NCBI GenBank assembly: GCA_016719925.1
Contig: JADJYC010000007.1
Location: 124,001 to 188,000, forward strand
From: Crocinitomicaceae bacterium
GTDB lineage: Bacteria > Bacteroidota > Bacteroidia > Flavobacteriales_D > Crocinitomicaceae
Length of the DNA stretch: 64,000 nucleotides
Reading direction: 5' to 3'
Shown in pieces: positions 1-8,845 of this stretch. Each line of letters starts with the position of its first letter. The first letter of the stretch is position 1. The notes beneath the pieces are model-generated. The model ran no database searches and had not been told where the DNA came from. It saw only the letters and a list, made by a program, of their open reading frames with translations. The position numbers were made by a program, and so were the translations under genes.

Positions 1-245
1 GTTTCATAGAATTCTTTTTCATCCCTGACATTAAATAAGTCTATAAAAACCGGCACTATCTTTTTATCCGATGATGCCAGCGAAGTTGCTGCATATTTCA
101 CCAGAGACGACTTACCCCATCTGCGTGGTGAAATCAATACCGTGTTGATTTTTGACTTAAAATTTCGCTGCAAAAATGCAATCTCTTTTTCACGGTTTAC
201 AAAGTAAGATGACTCAATAACCTTGCCGTATTTGAATGGAATCAT
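1..245 (-). CDS. AAA-family ATP-binding protein, N-terminal part (runs off the left edge)
   Basis: Only the first 81 codons are inside the window. The frame opens at an ATG (243-245) and stays open to base 1. The translation starts MIPFKYGKVIES, followed by a P-loop in the context ISPRRWGKSSLVKY. That context is typical of the archaeal-ATPase/AAA-like family (a single ATPase domain followed by a variable C-terminal region), in which the residues before GKS are R-R-W. These proteins are stand-alone NTPases of mostly unknown role, frequent in Bacteroidota. The upstream region carries a cluster of GTTACTAA-type repeats that may control it. Family assignment is by motif; function is not known. 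Confidence 0.7.
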   Translation of the reverse strand, partial: MIPFKYGKVIESSYFVNREKEIAFLQRNFKSKINTVLISPRRWGKSSLVKYAATSLASSDKKIVPVFIDLFNVRDEKEFYE

Positions 246-295
246 AGTACTGTCACTTTATATTATACCACAAATATACCAATAAATATAACTTC

Positions 296-366
296 TTTGT
301 TACTAACACATCAATTAGTAACCATTTTGTTACTAACAATGTTGTTACATACTAATTTGTTACATG
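296..366. repeat. GTTACTAA / TTAGTAAC repeat cluster upstream of the AAA ATPase gene
   Basis: The octamer GTTACTAA occurs at 299-306 and 329-336, and its exact reverse complement TTAGTAAC at 315-322. Together they make two overlapping inverted repeats with 8 and 6 bp spacers. Two shorter copies, TTGTTACAT at 342-350 and TTTGTTACATG at 356-366, follow. The cluster lies 50-120 bp upstream of the minus-strand ATPase gene and downstream of the DUF5522 gene. The arrangement looks like multiple operators for one dimeric regulator, but this is inference and no regulator gene is nearby. Confidence 0.5.
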
Positions 367-399
367 AAAATAACTGCAGTGAAACGCGTTCAGATAAAT

Positions 400-588
400 T
401 TATTTGTCCTTTGATTTTCCTTTGACAAGACCGGTTTTTTTGTCATAACCGTAAGGACAGTGACGGCATCCGCTTTTACAGCAGAAGCCGCGCTTCAGAA
501 GATATTTTTCAGTAAATACGATGTAGCCCTCCGGAGTTTTGTAAAAATCATCAGGCTCAAGATGAGCTGTTTTTGAAAAGCCGTCCAT
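400..588 (-). CDS. DUF5522 family small Cys-rich protein
   Basis: This is a 62-residue protein. Its central block has a hydrophobic GYIVFTEKYLLKRG segment followed by CCKSGCRHCPYG, the four-cysteine signature I associate with the DUF5522 family of Bacteroidota. The cysteines suggest metal binding, but the family has no known function. The tail is rich in lysine. Its start codon shares one base with the stop codon of the protease gene upstream (TAATG junction), so the two are likely translationally coupled. Confidence 0.7.
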   Translation of the reverse strand: MDGFSKTAHLEPDDFYKTPEGYIVFTEKYLLKRGFCCKSGCRHCPYGYDKKTGLVKGKSKDK

Positions 589-3194
589 TAATTTTTTACA
601 AAGCGCTGTACGGAATGAAAATCACCGGAATCAAGATGCAGAAAGTAGACACCGTCAGTAAGATCTGAAATGTTTATTGAACCAGAATTAAAATTAGTCT
701 CTGATAAAACTACTTTACCGCTGATGTCATATACTGCAAACGCATTTACGGGTATTACAGAATTCACATAAAGAAGATCCCTCACCGGATTTGGATAAAT
801 ACTTACCTGATTTTCAAATTCTGCTACCCCTGCCTGCGGACCTACATACACACAATAATCTTCATACTCTCCATAAAAATTACTCACCGGACAAATATCC
901 GGAGTGGTTGTGCCGTTCATACCAACACGCATTTTTGTTATTCCAACGGGTGAAGCTAAAGGGATGTTTAATATGCCGGTTATGGATGTGTTAGTGCTAA
1001 TACCATCAATCAAATTTTCAGAAATGTCAAAGACACCATCCTGATTAAAATCTATCCAGACTGAAAACTCTTCATCAAAATTGAATCCGGAATAACCTGG
1101 CGTAAAGGTCATGTTATATGAATTATCCGGTGTCAATGCCGTAATTATCTGATTGGATTGAAGCCAACCACCATTATTACCGGTATTATTAGAAAATCCA
1201 TTTAATACAATTGACTGAATCCATTCAGTTGCTGAACTTGCTCCCTGCACTTCACAATATGTTTTTTCAGTACATGCACCACAACTAAGTGTTCTGAACG
1301 TATATGAATTATCATAACCATGTGTGCTGTCTGCGCACTGGGTATGAATCTGAAAATTATAATCCGTGCATGGCTCAAGTCCGGTAAACGAGTATGGAGG
1401 ATTCACATTTGTAATTTCTGTCCAGACAGATGAAGTGTCATGTTTGTATTGAATGTTATATGATGTAGCATACAATACCTCACTCCAGTCAATTGTAATT
1501 GAATTGTTTGTTTTACTTTCAACAATCAAAACAGGATTATCACAACATCCGTCTGTTTTGAAATACACCGGATAAGAAAACACACTGCTGTCTGTTCCGC
1601 AATTTGCCTGAACATAAACAGTATAATTTTTACAAGGCAGCAACGTATCAACAGTAATTGTATTCAAACCAGTAGCATCAATCTGATTCAACGGTCCGCC
1701 GTTTTGCTGAATATAAAAAACATAATCTGTACTGAATCCGCTCCAGCTTATATCTGCAGATGTATCAGATACAGTAGTTATTGAGATATCATAAGGTGCA
1801 ATACACGTCGCCGGATCACATGCTGCCAATAAACTGTCAATGTATTTTCTTACGTTGGCTCTTCCTCCGCTGGCTACCTCTGCCTGAAGCGAGGCATTCT
1901 GATCAACACTGGAAAGCAAAAATTCTCTCATATCTAACGCTGCACCGGCAGGATCATATTTGACATAATTTATAAATTCAGCACACGGAGCTGAATAGGC
2001 AAGTGCAACACAACCCACAACTGCTGGTGATGCAAATGAGGTACCACTGGTAATCGTATATGTATTTCCGATTGCGGTTGTTCTCACGTTTTGACCGGGA
2101 GCGCCTAAATCTACATGAGTAGTTCCGTAACCTGAGTTTGCTCTCAAATCCTGATGACTTGTCATCGTCACTGCAACTAAAAATTCACTTGCACAGGTTG
2201 TAGGTAGATCTCCAACCAAATCCACATTTGAATTGTTATTGGTGGTTGCTCCTATGTTCAGAATTCCATAATACCCAAGCGAATCATACATGGCACACCA
2301 TAACGGTGAATCGGCAGGATCACCTCCGTTAATTCCCCAGGATGCATTGGTTGCAACGACAAATGCACCTTCCTGTCCATAAGTTTCATTATACCGTTTG
2401 CGCATTTTTAACGGGTAGGTATAAGCCGCAATCACGGTTGATTCAACAGATGCGTTTTGTCCCTGAACAATCATCATTTTAACATTCCAGTTAACCCCGC
2501 TTACTCCTGTAATATTATCACCTGTAGCACCAATCATACCTGCTACACGCGTTCCATGTGAACCGGCGTCTATAATATCATCTTCATCAATAACATGCCA
2601 TCCGTTAAAATCATCTACGTAACCGTTGTTGTCATTGTCAATCAGGTCGCCCGGAATTTCAGCATAGATTTTCCAGATGTTGTCTTGTAGGTCGATGTGA
2701 TTTATATCTACTCTTCCTTCTTCAATGATACAAACTACAATGGAATCATCATGTGTGGTCAACCCACCTGTTGTAATATCCCAGGCTTCAGGAGAATCCA
2801 TATCTGCATCAACTGTTCCACCTGTCTGACCGGTGTTTTTGTGGTGCCACTGCGTATCAAAAAGTGTATCTGACGGAATTGTTTCACGCTCAAATACCAG
2901 GTGATTTTTCTGTACCGTAATAATTTCATCATACAGAATAAAAGCTTTACTGATATCCGAAAGATTAACGGATTTGTTTTCAAATTTTAAAAGATGAATG
3001 CGCATGATATCTGAAATACATTCTGATTCACTGATATCAATATTCAATTCTGTTTCCAGTTTTCTGATTAATTCAGAAACTTTTACAGAAGGTGCAACTT
3101 GAATTAAAAGTTCACCCGGAACGTAACTTGCTTCCTGTGCAAAAAAACTGAATGAACTGGTCAGAACGAATAACAGAGCGTAAACTTTTTTCAT
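588..3194 (-). CDS. Secreted subtilisin-like (S8) serine protease with Fn3, GEVED and T9SS sorting domains
   Basis: 868 residues. There is a signal peptide (1-20, ending at FFAQ), then a prodomain-like region to about 105 and the S8 domain at about 115-455. The His motif is GSHGTRVAG (His213), the oxyanion Asn is in ATNASWG (Asn283) and the nucleophile is in SGTSFASPA (Ser386). The first catalytic motif reads CIIEEGRVD where the family has IDTGVD, so the usual Asp appears to be Glu158 or Glu159 with one extra residue. Two fibronectin III domains follow (about 464-550 and 555-637), then a GEVED domain (about 690-785, ending GEYEDYCVYV) and a C-terminal type A T9SS sorting domain (about 798-868, starting VSIYPNPVRD). 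The product should cross the outer membrane by T9SS and be cell-surface or extracellular. Whether it is an active protease is uncertain because of the Asp motif. Confidence 0.9.
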   Translation of the reverse strand: MKKVYALLFVLTSSFSFFAQEASYVPGELLIQVAPSVKVSELIRKLETELNIDISESECISDIMRIHLLKFENKSVNLSDISKAFILYDEIITVQKNHLVFERETIPSDTLFDTQWHHKNTGQTGGTVDADMDSPEAWDITTGGLTTHDDSIVVCIIEEGRVDINHIDLQDNIWKIYAEIPGDLIDNDNNGYVDDFNGWHVIDEDDIIDAGSHGTRVAGMIGATGDNITGVSGVNWNVKMMIVQGQNASVESTVIAAYTYPLKMRKRYNETYGQEGAFVVATNASWGINGGDPADSPLWCAMYDSLGYYGILNIGATTNNNSNVDLVGDLPTTCASEFLVAVTMTSHQDLRANSGYGTTHVDLGAPGQNVRTTAIGNTYTITSGTSFASPAVVGCVALAYSAPCAEFINYVKYDPAGAALDMREFLLSSVDQNASLQAEVASGGRANVRKYIDSLLAACDPATCIAPYDISITTVSDTSADISWSGFSTDYVFYIQQNGGPLNQIDATGLNTITVDTLLPCKNYTVYVQANCGTDSSVFSYPVYFKTDGCCDNPVLIVESKTNNSITIDWSEVLYATSYNIQYKHDTSSVWTEITNVNPPYSFTGLEPCTDYNFQIHTQCADSTHGYDNSYTFRTLSCGACTEKTYCEVQGASSATEWIQSIVLNGFSNNTGNNGGWLQSNQIITALTPDNSYNMTFTPGYSGFNFDEEFSVWIDFNQDGVFDISENLIDGISTNTSITGILNIPLASPVGITKMRVGMNGTTTPDICPVSNFYGEYEDYCVYVGPQAGVAEFENQVSIYPNPVRDLLYVNSVIPVNAFAVYDISGKVVLSETNFNSGSINISDLTDGVYFLHLDSGDFHSVQRFVKN

Positions 3195-3339
3195 GGTGAT
3201 CCGAAATTACTAAAATCTGCTGTAAATAACGCAATCATTGAGTAAAAGGATGGGTGCATTGATTGAATAATCAAATAAAAATGTAACCAAAAAACAAATC
3301 ATTCAGTAAAAGCCCATACACGACAAAAACAACAACCTT

Positions 3340-3831
3340 ATGAAAACAATCAAAGTACTGGCAGTAATTGCCATTTTATTTCATCCGTTAATTACTCTTT
3401 TTGCTCAGGGTTCAGGTAAAGCCAATTTGCGCGCTGACATTGAGACCATGAATGATTTGCGAGACATGCAGATATCGGTCATTGATCTTGCTTCAAAAGA
3501 TGTATTAAAAAGAGAGGATGTATCAAACCGTTTTTTCTATTCTCTTCCGCTGAACGGAAAATACATGCTGCATTTCAAAAAAGCAGGACACCCAACTACA
3601 AGACTAATTGTTCACACTACTGCTCCTGATGCTCCCGGATACAATATTCATTTTAAACTGAACCTGAAAAATCTGCAGCCCTATATGGAAAGTGGTATTT
3701 CCATTTCAGCCGGAACCATTTCATTTAATGAAGCCAGCGGATCATTTGAATTAAAAGAACCAGAATCAGGAAACGCATCATTGTGTGCAATCACTTTTCA
3801 GGCAAGAGTTGCTGAACCTGCCACATTCTAA
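3340..3831 (+). CDS. Secreted hypothetical protein
   Basis: 163 residues with a clear signal peptide (MKTIKVLAVIAILFHPL..LFAQG). The mature part contains a short stretch (SLPLNGKYMLHFKKAGH) like the beta-sandwich carboxypeptidase-regulatory or transthyretin-like modules found in envelope proteins of this phylum, but I do not recognise a named family. It is transcribed toward the Omp85-like gene, and their stop codons overlap by 4 bp, with no room for a terminator hairpin. Confidence 0.55.
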   Translation: MKTIKVLAVIAILFHPLITLFAQGSGKANLRADIETMNDLRDMQISVIDLASKDVLKREDVSNRFFYSLPLNGKYMLHFKKAGHPTTRLIVHTTAPDAPGYNIHFKLNLKNLQPYMESGISISAGTISFNEASGSFELKEPESGNASLCAITFQARVAEPATF

Positions 3832-5450
3832 AAGCTGGATTTAAATCCAAGGTGAACTTTTGTGTTGGAGATTACGGGTGAATTTGTGTTTTCCCAGCCA
3901 TTGGCAAGAATCAGTTCAAGTTTGATATTTCCGGTTGAAAAGGTAAAACCAAAACCCGCAGCCTGTGCAAAATTCCAGCCGTTATTCTGATATGAAGCGT
4001 AATCATACAATAATTTGAAAGAGATGGCATCAACGGGTGCAAATTCAATTTCATTGTTGATGATCACCACATCATTTCCGTTTAGTTCCAGTTCATAAAA
4101 TCCGCGCATACTTCTCAATCCTCCGAAATAAATAAGTTCATTCCGGGATAACACATTGTTTGCAGTCAAGCCGTCATAACGGATTGAATTATTGAGATGA
4201 AAATATTTCAGAAAATCAATGACATGCTCATAACGGATAAAATATTTGGTATTTCTTCCGTAATTTGAAAACTGATCTACAGAGTCAGCTTTGTAAGCAA
4301 AAAATCCGCCCTGAGCTGAAATAACCGGATGATAAAACTTCAACCCGTTTCGAAACACCGGACTAAAACGAACCGTCAGTCCGCCAGTATTTTTTTTATA
4401 ATCTCTGAAATTTGGATTGACTGTACTGATCAGTGATGAAGAACTTTCCAAAAGATAAAAAATACCAAACCGGTAATAGGGTTGTAAAAAATTCAGATCA
4501 AATTGTGAATCAGCTCTTACAAAAGTTGAATCCTGTTTTTGCAGATTCAGCCTCACTCCTGTTCCTACAGGTGTTTTCAAAATGTACGGATATTCAAATC
4601 TCACATTCAGGTTTTGTGTTTTGCTTGGGTTATTTTTCCAGTTGATGACAAGCTCTTCACTCCGGTTAAACGCGTTGATGAGTGACAAATTAATGAACCC
4701 GTTCAGCGCAAGTTTTTCTGTTACCTTATCTTGCTGAAATCCCAAAAATCCATCTGCATCACTGGAGTTTTCTTTTTCAATGATCAGAAACATTTCTGCT
4801 TTACCGGCTCTGAAAATAATTTGAACCGGCTGCACCAGTTTGTATAAACCTGATGCGTTGATTAACTCTCCTGATGCTGCAATCTTTGACTCATTGTAAA
4901 CATCTCCCGGCCTGAGATCAATTATATTCTGAATAGTTTTTTCATCAAACTTTTCTTTACTTTTTATGGTGATTTTGTCAAGAAGAATAAACTGACCTGA
5001 ATCCAGTTTATAAGTGAATTGAATTTCATCTGATAATTCCTGCTGAGACAATATAGAAATCTGTGCAAAAGGATAGCCGCTGTTTTCTAATTGTGTCAAC
5101 TGATCATCCAGTAGCTGCAAAGCAGCATTAAAATCTTTCACCTTTGCAGGTTTGCTCTTTTTGAGTGTGTCTGCAGCATTTGCCAGAACAACTTTTTCAA
5201 ATTTTCCGGAATAAGAAAAATAATAATGTCTTGCAGCGGGTTTAATGATTGAATCACTTAACGTCAATCCGGTATAACCCATTAAAACAAATTCAGTAAT
5301 TGCCTTCTCTTTAGAGCGCTTTGCAAAAGTAGAATCAAGAACTACTTTGTCTTTGATTGTCAGTTTATCCGCATGAAAATAACAGGTCACTGTCTGTGCA
5401 GACAATTTAACGAAAGCCAAAAAAAACAAAACTGGCAAAAGAATCTTCAT
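3828..5450 (-). CDS. Omp85/BamA-like outer-membrane protein with POTRA-like region
   Basis: About 540 residues from the ATG at 5450, chosen because MKILLPVLFFLAFVKLSAQ is a clean signal peptide (an ATG 15 bp further up only adds MRFSI). The periplasmic half has a POTRA-like segment (LDKITIKSKEKFDEKTIQ..LRPGDVYNESKI). The C-terminal half is a predicted 16-strand barrel carrying the Omp85 loop-6 motif as GLRSMRGFYE (usually V/I-R-G-F). It is shorter than BamA (only about one POTRA), so it is more likely a TamA-like or accessory Omp85 protein that inserts or exports outer-membrane substrates. The gene sits alone between a secreted-protein gene and an aminotransferase gene. Confidence 0.75.
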   Translation of the reverse strand: MKILLPVLFFLAFVKLSAQTVTCYFHADKLTIKDKVVLDSTFAKRSKEKAITEFVLMGYTGLTLSDSIIKPAARHYYFSYSGKFEKVVLANAADTLKKSKPAKVKDFNAALQLLDDQLTQLENSGYPFAQISILSQQELSDEIQFTYKLDSGQFILLDKITIKSKEKFDEKTIQNIIDLRPGDVYNESKIAASGELINASGLYKLVQPVQIIFRAGKAEMFLIIEKENSSDADGFLGFQQDKVTEKLALNGFINLSLINAFNRSEELVINWKNNPSKTQNLNVRFEYPYILKTPVGTGVRLNLQKQDSTFVRADSQFDLNFLQPYYRFGIFYLLESSSSLISTVNPNFRDYKKNTGGLTVRFSPVFRNGLKFYHPVISAQGGFFAYKADSVDQFSNYGRNTKYFIRYEHVIDFLKYFHLNNSIRYDGLTANNVLSRNELIYFGGLRSMRGFYELELNGNDVVIINNEIEFAPVDAISFKLLYDYASYQNNGWNFAQAAGFGFTFSTGNIKLELILANGWENTNSPVISNTKVHLGFKSSF

Positions 5451-5505
5451 GATGCTAAAACGCAAAACCGAGAAGAAAATTAGCCAATTTCTTTCAATAC
5501 GAAAT

Positions 5506-6705
5506 TTAATTGGTTCTGCCCGGATATACTTTCAACGCCTCTTCCAGACATTTTACAGCATTTTTCAAAGCTGACTTTTCAAGCACGTATGCTATTCTGG
5601 CTTCATTTTTACCAAGACCTTTTGTTGCATAGAACCCGCTTGCCAGAGCCATCATGACTGTTTGATTTTCAAAACTGAAATCTTCCAGTAACCACTGACA
5701 GAATTTATCTGCATCATCAACCGGAAATCTGGCTACACAATAAAACGCACCTTTTGGTTTCGGGCAAAATACACCCGGAATTTTATTGAGTCCATCCACC
5801 AGAATATTTCTGCGTTCAACGTATTCACTGATTACTTCATCAAAATACGATTGCGGTGTATTCAATGCCGCTTCACCGGCTATCTGACCAAATGTTGGAG
5901 GAGATAATCTTGCCTGTGCAAATTTCAAAGCCGTTGACATCACTTCTTTATTTCTTGAAATCAATGCCCCTACCCTTGCACCACACATACTGTATCTTTT
6001 GGAAACGGAATCAATCAAAACAACATTCTGATCTATACCACTCAGATTCATCACTGAAAATGGTTGTGCTCCGTCATAACAAAACTCACGGTATACCTCA
6101 TCTGCAAACAAAAACAAATCATGTTTTTTTACAACATCACGCAGTTTTTCAAGTTCTTCTTTGGAGTATAAATATCCGGTTGGATTTCCGGGATTACAAA
6201 TTACAATCACTTTGGTTTTTGGTGTAATCAGCTTTTCAATTTCCTCAACTGCAGGTAAAGCAAAACCATCATCAATTCTGGAAGTAACAGGCACAACATT
6301 CAGTCCTGCAGTCATTGCAAATGAATTGTAATTGGCATAAAATGGTTCCGGAATAATCACTTCATCACCCGGATTACAGCAGGTCATAAAAGCAAATACA
6401 AGCGCTTCAGATCCACCGGTTGTAATCATGATCTCGTCTGAATTGATATTGATTCCGGTTTTCTTATAATAATCAGCAAGTCCTTTGCGGTATGATTCAT
6501 ACCCGGCTGAATGGCTGTACTCAATCACTTTTTTATCTGTGTTTCGGATAGCGTTCATCGCAACTTCAGGAGTTTTAATATCCGGCTGACCGATATTCAG
6601 AAAATAAACTGTTTTACCTTGTTTTTTGGCATTTTCAGCAAACGGAACCAGTTTGCGGATTGGTGACTGAGGCATGGCAACCCCTTTTGCAGATATTGAC
6701 GGCAT
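5506..6705 (-). CDS. PLP-dependent class I aminotransferase (aspartate aminotransferase-like)
   Basis: 399 residues from the ATG at 6705 (MPSISAKGVAMPQSPIRKL). A frame-open extension to 6756 is rejected because the -7 promoter element at 6721-6728 lies within it. Fold type I motifs are present: the substrate loop NIGQPD, the CNPGNPTGY motif, the PLP-binding Asp in FADEVYREF, the Schiff-base Lys in DSVSKRYSMCG, and the carboxylate-binding Arg near the C-terminus (EARIAYV). It transfers amino groups between amino acids and 2-oxo acids; the exact substrate cannot be read from the sequence. It is probably monocistronic. Confidence 0.85.
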   Translation of the reverse strand: MPSISAKGVAMPQSPIRKLVPFAENAKKQGKTVYFLNIGQPDIKTPEVAMNAIRNTDKKVIEYSHSAGYESYRKGLADYYKKTGININSDEIMITTGGSEALVFAFMTCCNPGDEVIIPEPFYANYNSFAMTAGLNVVPVTSRIDDGFALPAVEEIEKLITPKTKVIVICNPGNPTGYLYSKEELEKLRDVVKKHDLFLFADEVYREFCYDGAQPFSVMNLSGIDQNVVLIDSVSKRYSMCGARVGALISRNKEVMSTALKFAQARLSPPTFGQIAGEAALNTPQSYFDEVISEYVERRNILVDGLNKIPGVFCPKPKGAFYCVARFPVDDADKFCQWLLEDFSFENQTVMMALASGFYATKGLGKNEARIAYVLEKSALKNAVKCLEEALKVYPGRTN

Positions 6706-6720
6706 GAATTGAATTTTTTT

Positions 6721-6728
6721 CAAAAATA
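6721..6728 (-). promoter_or_regulatory. -7 promoter element (TAnnTTTG) of the aminotransferase gene
   Basis: The minus strand reads TATTTTTG, a match to the Bacteroidota primary sigma -7 consensus, 15 nt before the ATG at 6705. No good TTG -33 box is seen at the usual spacing, so the call rests on one box. It supports the shorter start. Confidence 0.45.
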
Positions 6729-6764
6729 CACAGATAAACAATACGGAAACCGCCAAGCCGGATT

Positions 6765-8711
6765 CTATTTCAGAATTTTAAATTCAAAGGTATAGTCAAA
6801 CCCTTTTTCAGTATTGAGCTCCAGCTTACCGTCCAGCTGTTCACACAAAGAATCAATCAGTTCAAGCCCAAGCGAATCTTCTTTCAGTTCATCAAAAGAA
6901 AGATCAGCACCAATTCCGTCGTCTGAAATTTTCATAACAGAGGTATTTCCTTCAGAATGAATGCTGATAAAAATATTTCCTTCTTCTCTTTCAAAAAAAG
7001 CATGTTTAATTGAATTTGACAAAACTTCATTGATAATCAATCCCAGTGGGATCAAGGTGTCAATTCCATACTCCTTTTCTTCCAGATCAAATTTTAATTT
7101 GATTTTTACTTTGTGATTTTCATACGATTCAAGAATATTGAAAGACAATTCTTCAATGTAATTTCTGACACTCAGACTGGCAAGATTACCCGTTTTATAA
7201 AGTTTTTCATGGATAAGCGCCATACTTCGAATTCGGTTTTCCGTCTCCATCAGTTTTTCACGGAAGTTTTTTGCATTCATAAAGTTTGCCTGTAATCTGA
7301 TCAAACTGTTGATGATCTGAAGATTATTTTTTACCCGGTGATGCACTTCTTTCAGGAGAATTTCCTTTTCCTCTTTGGAAATAAGTGTTCGCTTCAGTTC
7401 TTCATTCTGCACTTCCAGCACTGCCTCATGCGCTTTGGTTTGTGCCAGTCTTCTTCTTGCATTGATAAAGAACACCGCAACAATTGCGAGCACCAGAAAT
7501 AAAATAATGTATCCGTAGAGATAATTTCTGAAATTAATCCGGTTGGCCAGTTCTGTATTATCTTTCTTAGCCAGTTCCAGATCGTGCTCCAGTTTCAGCT
7601 GGTTTGCTTTCAGGCTGTCTGCAAAAACGGTATAACGCATTAACTCACTTTCAATAAAACTGTTTTGATTGATGATCTGCAATGAATCTGTCTGCAGAAA
7701 ATATTCGATAAAATAATCTGCTGATTTTTTTGAATTCCCGTTTTTGTAATAAGCCACTCCAAGTTGTCTCAGAATATCTAATTTATTTTCTGACAGTCCG
7801 TCATTCACTATTAAGCGATAAGCTGATTCCAGGTTTTTAACCGCCTCAGAATAATTTCCCATTTCCAGATAAATGGAACCAAATACATTGTAATCAAACG
7901 CCAGATCATTTTCAGACTGAAGTTCAGAATTTATATTAAAAGAAAGATTAATGTAATAAAGCGCACTGTCAGTATTATGCATTGCAAGATGCAGATTTGC
8001 GAGATTGTGATAGATGAATGCCAGACCGGTTTTTGATGTTCCTTTTTTACGCAGGCCTAACGTTTTGTACATGTAATAAAATGAAGAATCATATTGTTTA
8101 TCATTTTTAAAAATGTTTCCCAGATTGTTATAAACTCCGGCCTGATTACCTTCATCCCCAACCTGAATAAAATAGGACAGTGCTTTTCTGTATTCAGTTT
8201 TGGCAAGTTCCGTCTGACCAATACTTTTTAAAACATTGCCAACATTAAGACTCACCAGAGCAATTCCTGATGAGTCATTTGCAAAATAATAGAATTGTCT
8301 TGCCTGGTTGAAATGATTCAATGCTTCAGAATAGGCAGATTGTTTCTTATAAATCCTGCCAAGATCATTATAACAATGAGCAATGAGCAGGGTGTCAGAA
8401 ATTTCTTTGCCAAAACGGATAGCCGTTTCATATTTAATTTCCGCTTCTGTATACCGGCTCATCATATAAAGTGATTTGCCAAATAGATGATTAAACCGGG
8501 CAAGCAATTGCGCATCTGATTGGTCAGTAATAAGTTTACCTGCATCTTCTATATAGAATAATGCACTGTCTGATTTATTCTGAGAAATCGAATTCTCACA
8601 TAAAGCCAGATTAGCTTGTAAATTATGTTGCTGCGAAAAGGTATTCCAGCCCGCTAAATAAATTAATATGAAATAAAATTGTCTGATAGACTTTGTATTT
8701 GTAAGGTAAAT
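6765..8711 (-). CDS. TPR-containing sensor histidine kinase (HisKA_2 type), start codon unclear
   Basis: The protein has TPR repeats over its N-terminal half, one transmembrane helix (YLYGYIILFLVLAIVAVFF), a coiled-coil linker, a HisKA_2 dimerisation/phosphoacceptor helix (LLKEVHHRVKNNLQIINSL, His in EVHHR) and a HATPase_c domain (N-box around GLIINEVLSNSIKHAF, G1 box SDDGIGADL). A TTG at 8507 would be a poor start, because the same frame continues upstream without a stop to 8726 and encodes a signal-peptide-like segment (IRQFYFILIYLAGWNTFSQ, about 8630-8687). No ATG, GTG or TTG lies in that extension; the boundary given uses an ATT at 8709-8711. A lost base or a rare start codon are both possible. 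It is likely an orphan kinase sensing envelope signals, and no response regulator is adjacent. Confidence 0.8.
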   Translation of the reverse strand: MYLTNTKSIRQFYFILIYLAGWNTFSQQHNLQANLALCENSISQNKSDSALFYIEDAGKLITDQSDAQLLARFNHLFGKSLYMMSRYTEAEIKYETAIRFGKEISDTLLIAHCYNDLGRIYKKQSAYSEALNHFNQARQFYYFANDSSGIALVSLNVGNVLKSIGQTELAKTEYRKALSYFIQVGDEGNQAGVYNNLGNIFKNDKQYDSSFYYMYKTLGLRKKGTSKTGLAFIYHNLANLHLAMHNTDSALYYINLSFNINSELQSENDLAFDYNVFGSIYLEMGNYSEAVKNLESAYRLIVNDGLSENKLDILRQLGVAYYKNGNSKKSADYFIEYFLQTDSLQIINQNSFIESELMRYTVFADSLKANQLKLEHDLELAKKDNTELANRINFRNYLYGYIILFLVLAIVAVFFINARRRLAQTKAHEAVLEVQNEELKRTLISKEEKEILLKEVHHRVKNNLQIINSLIRLQANFMNAKNFREKLMETENRIRSMALIHEKLYKTGNLASLSVRNYIEELSFNILESYENHKVKIKLKFDLEEKEYGIDTLIPLGLIINEVLSNSIKHAFFEREEGNIFISIHSEGNTSVMKISDDGIGADLSFDELKEDSLGLELIDSLCEQLDGKLELNTEKGFDYTFEFKILK

Positions 8712-8821
8712 ATACCTGAATTTAGTTCACTGCCATCGCATTAGTCATGGAAGCTGAGACTTTTCAATTGATGTTGTTAGTTACTTTCCGGTTCTTTGGT
8801 TACGCAAGCATTTGAATTTCA

Positions 8822-8829
8822 TATTTTTG
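8822..8829 (+). promoter_or_regulatory. -7 promoter element (TATTTTTG)
   Basis: TATTTTTG matches TAnnTTTG, 16 nt before the ATG at 8846. A TTG at 8796-8798 could be the -33 box, but the spacing (23 nt) is longer than usual. Confidence 0.4.
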
Positions 8830-8845
8830 GTTTCAAATATCGGAT

